Assembly (NCBI GenBank): GCA_964355795.1
Contig: CAYHEQ010000013.1
Location: forward strand, 1-18,211
Direction: 5' to 3'
Source of the DNA: CAYHEQ01 sp964355795
GTDB taxonomy: Bacteria > Patescibacteriota > JACPGU01
DNA length: 18,211 nt
Position 1 is the stretch's first letter. Each line of letters begins with the position of its first letter. This document shows positions 15,810-18,211 of this stretch, piece by piece. The position numbers and the translations under genes were made by a program. The notes under the pieces were generated by a model. The model was not told the origin of the DNA. It saw only the letters and a program-made list of their open reading frames with translations, and did no database searches.

Positions 15810-15815
15810 ATTATA
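15810..15815 (-). promoter_or_regulatory. -10 element of truB, leaderless arrangement
   Basis: TATAAT is followed by 6 nt and then the ATG at 15803. No convincing -35 is seen at 16-18 nt spacing, so the promoter call rests on the -10 and its position. Confidence 0.5.
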
Positions 15816-15889
15816 GGACTTACGCGCTTGATCTTGTTTTTCTTTTACCGTTTAATGTCAGACGTTCTCTATCAGTTGATGCGTATTTT

Positions 15890-15946
15890 GAGGTTCGACC
15901 TCCCTCCAGAGGCGGGCAGGCTGGGCATCCTTTGAGGTCGAACCTC
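15890..15946. repeat. Palindromic repeat copy 3 with GC-rich insert
   Basis: The arms GAGGTTCGACCTC (15890-15902) and GAGGTCGAACCTC (15934-15946) form a perfect 13-bp palindrome, with one base different from copies 1 and 2 changed compensatorily in both arms. The 31-nt loop is GC-rich and contains its own short inverted repeat CCTC/GAGG (15903-15912). The element sits between uppP and truB, both on the minus strand. Confidence 0.92.
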
Positions 15947-15959
15947 TTTGCGGGGAAGG

Positions 15960-16739
15960 TTAGGCGCGTAAGTAATATATTAACCAAAAAATAATTGCGA
16001 CAACGATGCGGTACCAGCCAAAGATTGCAAAAGTGTTTTTCTGAATAAAATGAATGAGAAATTTGATTGCCAGAATAGCTATGAGGAAAGAAACCGCAAA
16101 GCCAATCAAAAGCATCCCCGTCTGATCCGACGAGAAACTCTGATAATTTTTCCAAAGATCAAGGCCAGTCGCCGCTATCATCGTTGGGATAGCCAAGAGA
16201 AAGGAGAATTCCACTACCGCCTTCCGGCTAATACCCAAAAACATCCCTCCAAAAATTGTGGCCGCCGAACGCGAAACCCCAGGAATCATCGCCAAAGATT
16301 GCGCTACACCAATTATTATGGCTTGTTTTCCAGTGATATCTTCTACATTTTCCTGTCGCGCTGTTTTGTTTTTGTAAAAATACTCCAAGATAATAATGAA
16401 AGCTCCACCGAGAGCCAAAGCCCAAAGAACTACCGTCTCGTTACCCAAAAGATATTTCTTCACAAAATAATACAGAATGAACCCAATAATTGCCGTGGGA
16501 ATGAACGCCAAAAGAACTTTCAAATCAAGACTTCTCTTCCGCCAAATCATCCTCCAATACAAAAATACCACCGCGAGAATCGCCCCTAGTTGGATGATTA
16601 TCTCAAAACTTTTGAGAAAATCTGTTGGCTCCAGACGCAAAAGCTTCGCCGTAAGAATGAGATGGCCAGTGGAGGAAATAGGCAGAAACTCTGTGACACC
16701 TTCCACTATTCCCAAAATAACGACCTGAAAAAGATTCAT
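15960..16739 (-). CDS. uppP: Undecaprenyl-diphosphatase UppP (BacA)
   Basis: An integral membrane phosphatase (259 residues, about 7-8 helices) that converts undecaprenyl diphosphate to the monophosphate, recycling the lipid carrier for peptidoglycan and surface glycans; it also confers bacitracin tolerance in other bacteria. Both active-site motifs are complete: EGVTEFLPISSTGH (13-26) and PGVSRSAAT (153-161). The length is typical. It lies just upstream of the truB-ZIP pair, separated by repeat copy 3, and fits functionally with the nearby polymerase and glycosyltransferase cluster. The transcript appears to have a leader of only about 3 nt. Confidence 0.96.
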   Translation of the reverse strand: MNLFQVVILGIVEGVTEFLPISSTGHLILTAKLLRLEPTDFLKSFEIIIQLGAILAVVFLYWRMIWRKRSLDLKVLLAFIPTAIIGFILYYFVKKYLLGNETVVLWALALGGAFIIILEYFYKNKTARQENVEDITGKQAIIIGVAQSLAMIPGVSRSAATIFGGMFLGISRKAVVEFSFLLAIPTMIAATGLDLWKNYQSFSSDQTGMLLIGFAVSFLIAILAIKFLIHFIQKNTFAIFGWYRIVVAIIFWLIYYLRA

Positions 16740-16748
16740 ACGCTCCCG

Positions 16749-16775
16749 ATTTTATCACAAAAATCATTGAAAGCA
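16749..16775 (-). promoter_or_regulatory. Candidate promoter of uppP
   Basis: A -10 TAAAAT (16749-16754) with TGA extended element ends 9 nt before the ATG at 16739. A weak TTGCTT lies 16 nt upstream, inside the T-rich tail of the preceding terminator. A GGGAG lies between the -10 and the ATG, but it is too close to both to act normally. Confidence 0.5.
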
Positions 16776-16778
16776 AAA

Positions 16779-16806
16779 CACCTCCCGGAATTCCGAAAAG
16801 GAGGTG
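16779..16806 (-). terminator. Terminator of the small CxxC membrane-protein gene
   Basis: On the minus strand a stem CACCTCC/GGAGGTG (16800-16806 with 16779-16785) is followed by TTTTGCTTT. The loop contains a palindrome CGGAATTCCG. It lies 18 nt after the stop of the upstream gene. Confidence 0.75.
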
Positions 16807-16824
16807 CTTTATCTTTGAACTACC

Positions 16825-17031
16825 CTAGCAATTCAAATTTTTTGAAAGTTTGGCTACTCCGAGAAGAATGATCAAAACCGCTGCCGAACCTATCGCTGCT
16901 TGAGCGTCTATCAATTGCAAACCCCAAGCCAAAAGAACGATACCGGCGACAACAATTAAGGCTGGAACAATAACACCATGATGATGGCCACAACTACTAC
17001 AAACACCGAAGCCAGATGTCTTTTTTGCCAT
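16825..17031 (-). CDS. Small two-helix membrane protein with CxxC-GHHH motif
   Basis: A 68-residue protein of no recognised family. The N-terminus (MAKKTSGFGV) leads into CSSCGHHHG (C11, C14, H16-18), a cluster that could bind a metal such as zinc. Two hydrophobic helices follow (about 20-41 and 45-62) and a short basic tail ends in Cys. AAGGA lies 7 nt before the ATG, and a good promoter and terminator frame it, so it is a single-gene transcription unit. The short helices with few charges suggest a membrane-embedded accessory or sensory protein; this is a guess. Confidence 0.7.
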   Translation of the reverse strand: MAKKTSGFGVCSSCGHHHGVIVPALIVVAGIVLLAWGLQLIDAQAAIGSAAVLIILLGVAKLSKNLNC

Positions 17032-17081
17032 GTTATTCCTTTTGTTTTTATTTGTATATCTCGACCTACTTACTTATCCAC

Positions 17082-17110
17082 ACCATACCACAAAAAATGT
17101 TTTTTGTAAA
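17082..17110 (-). promoter_or_regulatory. Promoter of the small CxxC membrane-protein gene
   Basis: TTTACA (17105-17110) and TATGGT (17082-17087) are spaced by 17 nt, with a TGG extended -10. Predicted start is near 17075, giving a leader of about 43 nt. Confidence 0.6.
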
Positions 17111-17126
17111 GAAAAAAGTCTTTGAC

Positions 17127-17155
17127 TTGAAACAAAAGACGATTTCCTCTATAAT
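17127..17155 (+). promoter_or_regulatory. Promoter of tRNA-Asn
   Basis: TTGAAA (17127-17132) and consensus TATAAT (17150-17155) are spaced by exactly 17 nt. Predicted start is near 17162, about 37 nt before the mature tRNA. Confidence 0.8.
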
Positions 17156-17198
17156 TTCAAGGGTTAAGAGCGATGATTAGATGAAAAACAAAAGATAT

Positions 17199-17270
17199 TC
17201 CGCGGTAGCTCAATGGTAGAGCAGCCGACTGTTAATCGGCTGGTTGTAGGTTCGAATCCTACCCGCGGAG
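17199..17270 (+). tRNA. tRNA-Asn (anticodon GUU)
   Basis: The acceptor stem pairs TCCGCGG (17199-17205) with CCGCGGA (17263-17269), with discriminator G17270. The anticodon stem GCCGA/TCGGC encloses loop 17229-17235 with GTT at 17231-17233. The T loop is TTCGAAT. CCA is not encoded. The 3' end directly abuts a truncated regulator gene, as expected if this tRNA is an insertion boundary. Confidence 0.97.
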
Positions 17271-17273
17271 TTT

Positions 17274-17393
17274 TTGGGCACAATCCAATCTTTTATCTCA
17301 AAAATTGAGGAGAGGCAAGGGAAAATAGATGTCGTTCAGCTAAAAGAATTTGCGAAGACTTACAAAAAGTCACTGGACTATTTCGTTAAATAA
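17274..17393 (+). pseudogene. 5'-truncated Xre-type HTH regulator
   Basis: In frame with the stop TAA at 17391-17393, the translation contains QSFISKIEERQGKIDVVQLK and then EFAKTYKKSLDYFVK. This is the recognition-helix half and C-terminal part of a Cro/C1-type HTH domain, as found in restriction-modification controller proteins. The first helices are missing: the reading frame runs straight back into tRNA-Asn, and there is no ATG in frame (a TTG at 17274 exists). The stop lies 3 nt before the restriction endonuclease ATG, the spacing expected of a former operon partner. It probably no longer binds DNA in the normal way. Confidence 0.75.
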
Positions 17394-17396
17394 TTT

Positions 17397-18092
17397 ATGT
17401 TAGTACAAAAATTCGATAATTTTTTACAATCAGTTGACCTTAAATCCTATCGTGATAGATATAGGCCTATTAAAATTGTGGAGATGGATTTGCCTAAAGA
17501 AGTTCAGGCCATCAATATGCTCTACAAAGTTTATTGGGATCAAAAGAAATTTTTGTCTTTTGAAGATTTTTATAAAGAGTATTTGAATTCTCAAAAAACA
17601 GAAATTGAATCTTTCAGACAAAAAATAACGATGTGCAAGAATTGTTTTTATCGCGGACTTCCCGCAAGAATTTATCGTACTTGGGCAAGTATTATTACTC
17701 AAATACATGCCGGTTATGTAGCAGAATCAGTTTTCGGTGAGAGTACGGTTGCAATGTCAGGCGAACTCGATCATCAAGGAGCTGATTTTCAAGTTAGATA
17801 TAAAGGGAAAATCTTAAACTACCAAGTTAAAAAGAAATCATTTAGCTGGGAGGTAAGACGTGGCAAAGGCGGAGTTAAAAAACAAATAGACGGTGAATTT
17901 GTTGATATTAACTATGAAGTTCCAAGTAGTGATTATTTTGAAAATCCAAAGAAAAAAGATGGCGAATATAAGCTCCCATATAAAAGATTTCAAGAAAACA
18001 AAGAATTAGAAAGATTCTCAAATGGTTTTGTCGTTTTCGCTCCTTATGCTTTTGAACAAAAGAAAAAAGAAATAGACAAGGCTCTAAAATAA
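17397..18092 (+). CDS. TaqI-family type II restriction endonuclease
   Basis: A 231-residue protein strongly resembling the TaqI restriction endonuclease family, which cuts within TCGA. Recognised stretches are SVDLKSYRDRYRPIKIVEMD near the N-terminus, YRGLPARIYRTWASIITQIH (85-104) with AGYVAESVFG, and the PD-(D/E)xK-type core: GAD with D130, then YQVKKK with K145-K147. FVDINYEVPSSDYF and PNGFVVF-like SNGFVVF complete the match. TaqI is somewhat longer (about 260 residues), so this is a compact member; the catalytic residues appear intact. It follows a broken HTH gene, and its end overlaps a convergent methyltransferase gene by 9 nt. The region is visibly AT-richer than the rest, which fits horizontal gain. 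The exact site cleaved is inferred from family resemblance. Confidence 0.85.
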   Translation: MLVQKFDNFLQSVDLKSYRDRYRPIKIVEMDLPKEVQAINMLYKVYWDQKKFLSFEDFYKEYLNSQKTEIESFRQKITMCKNCFYRGLPARIYRTWASIITQIHAGYVAESVFGESTVAMSGELDHQGADFQVRYKGKILNYQVKKKSFSWEVRRGKGGVKKQIDGEFVDINYEVPSSDYFENPKKKDGEYKLPYKRFQENKELERFSNGFVVFAPYAFEQKKKEIDKALK

Positions 18093-18211
18093 TTTAGCAA
18101 CCAATTTTTTAGCATCTACCATTTTTTCTGCCAATCTTACATAATCCGGATTGATCTCAAAGCCAATATATGATTGTCCCAATTCTTTTGCCGCCGCACA
18201 CTCCGAGCCAG
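18084..18211 (-). CDS. DNA methyltransferase, C-terminal fragment (cut by window edge)
   Basis: The last 41 residues and stop of a gene whose start lies beyond the window. The translation begins GSECAAAKELGQSYIGFEIN and continues PDYVRLAEKMVDAKKLVAKLF. GSE followed by AAKELG and IGFEINPDYVRLAEK is the S-adenosylmethionine-binding motif I region of DNA adenine/cytosine-N4 methyltransferases. Its position close to the C-terminus indicates a beta-class enzyme. It probably protects the DNA from the neighbouring endonuclease. The stop lies inside the 3' end of the endonuclease gene (convergent overlap 18084-18092). Confidence 0.8.
   Translation of the reverse strand, partial: GSECAAAKELGQSYIGFEINPDYVRLAEKMVDAKKLVAKLF

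Noticed and set aside
15820..16155. Minus-strand open frame overlapping the start of repeat copy 3 and the uppP 3' end
   Set aside because: It runs in another frame across uppP and the GC-rich repeat loop; no recognisable protein motif.
17043..17070. Fourth degenerate repeat copy (AGGTCGAGA on the minus strand near 17063)
   Set aside because: Only a half-arm match with no partner arm; also expected by chance at this length.
1..18211. CRISPR array, riboswitch or phage genes
   Set aside because: No regularly spaced direct repeats, no recognised aptamer in the leaders, and no structural or integrase genes were seen.

Overview
The window looks like a chromosomal segment of an uncultivated, small-genome bacterium of the Candidate Phyla Radiation (Patescibacteria), probably the Parcubacteria side. 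This is inference, from RNase Y, bS21-YqeY, a shortened TruB, a VanW-type protein, many cell-surface glycan genes, a PKD membrane protein and frequent absence of Shine-Dalgarno sequences. The standard bacterial code fits every gene.

Layout. Bases 58-4890 are housekeeping plus one surface protein: tRNA-Arg(CCU), a shared terminator, HU and RNase Y on the minus strand, then on the plus strand a PKD/carboxypeptidase-regulatory-like membrane protein, ribosomal protein bS21 and YqeY. Bases 4911-14061 are a minus-strand surface-glycan block, read as: O-antigen-ligase-like, GT4, GT4, palindromic repeat, O-antigen-ligase-like, palindromic repeat, O-antigen-ligase-like, GT4, VanW. Bases 14095-16754 hold a lysine-rich 25-residue micro-ORF, a ZIP metal transporter, TruB, a third palindromic repeat and undecaprenyl-diphosphatase UppP, which recycles the lipid carrier that such glycan pathways normally use. 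A small CxxC/His membrane protein and tRNA-Asn(GUU) follow. Directly after tRNA-Asn comes an AT-richer accessory segment: a 5'-truncated HTH regulator, a TaqI-family restriction endonuclease and the C-terminal end of a DNA methyltransferase cut by the window edge.

Three signals go beyond routine annotation. (1) A dispersed palindrome with 13-17 nt arms built on AGGTTCGACCT occurs three times, always between genes, and two copies bracket one polymerase-like gene. (2) The TaqI-like endonuclease predicts TCGA specificity. TCGA is scarce in the window by hand count, yet every repeat arm contains it. (3) Several genes have a -10 hexamer ending only 6-9 nt before the start codon, implying leaderless or nearly leaderless mRNAs, while bS21 carries an exceptionally strong Shine-Dalgarno.

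No CRISPR array, complete insertion sequence, rRNA or replication origin was seen. No gene-free stretch exceeds 300 bases; the longest are 2108-2326 (divergent promoters), 15804-15959 (repeat copy 3 and the truB promoter), 17032-17198 (divergent promoters) and 8881-9016 (repeat copy 1).
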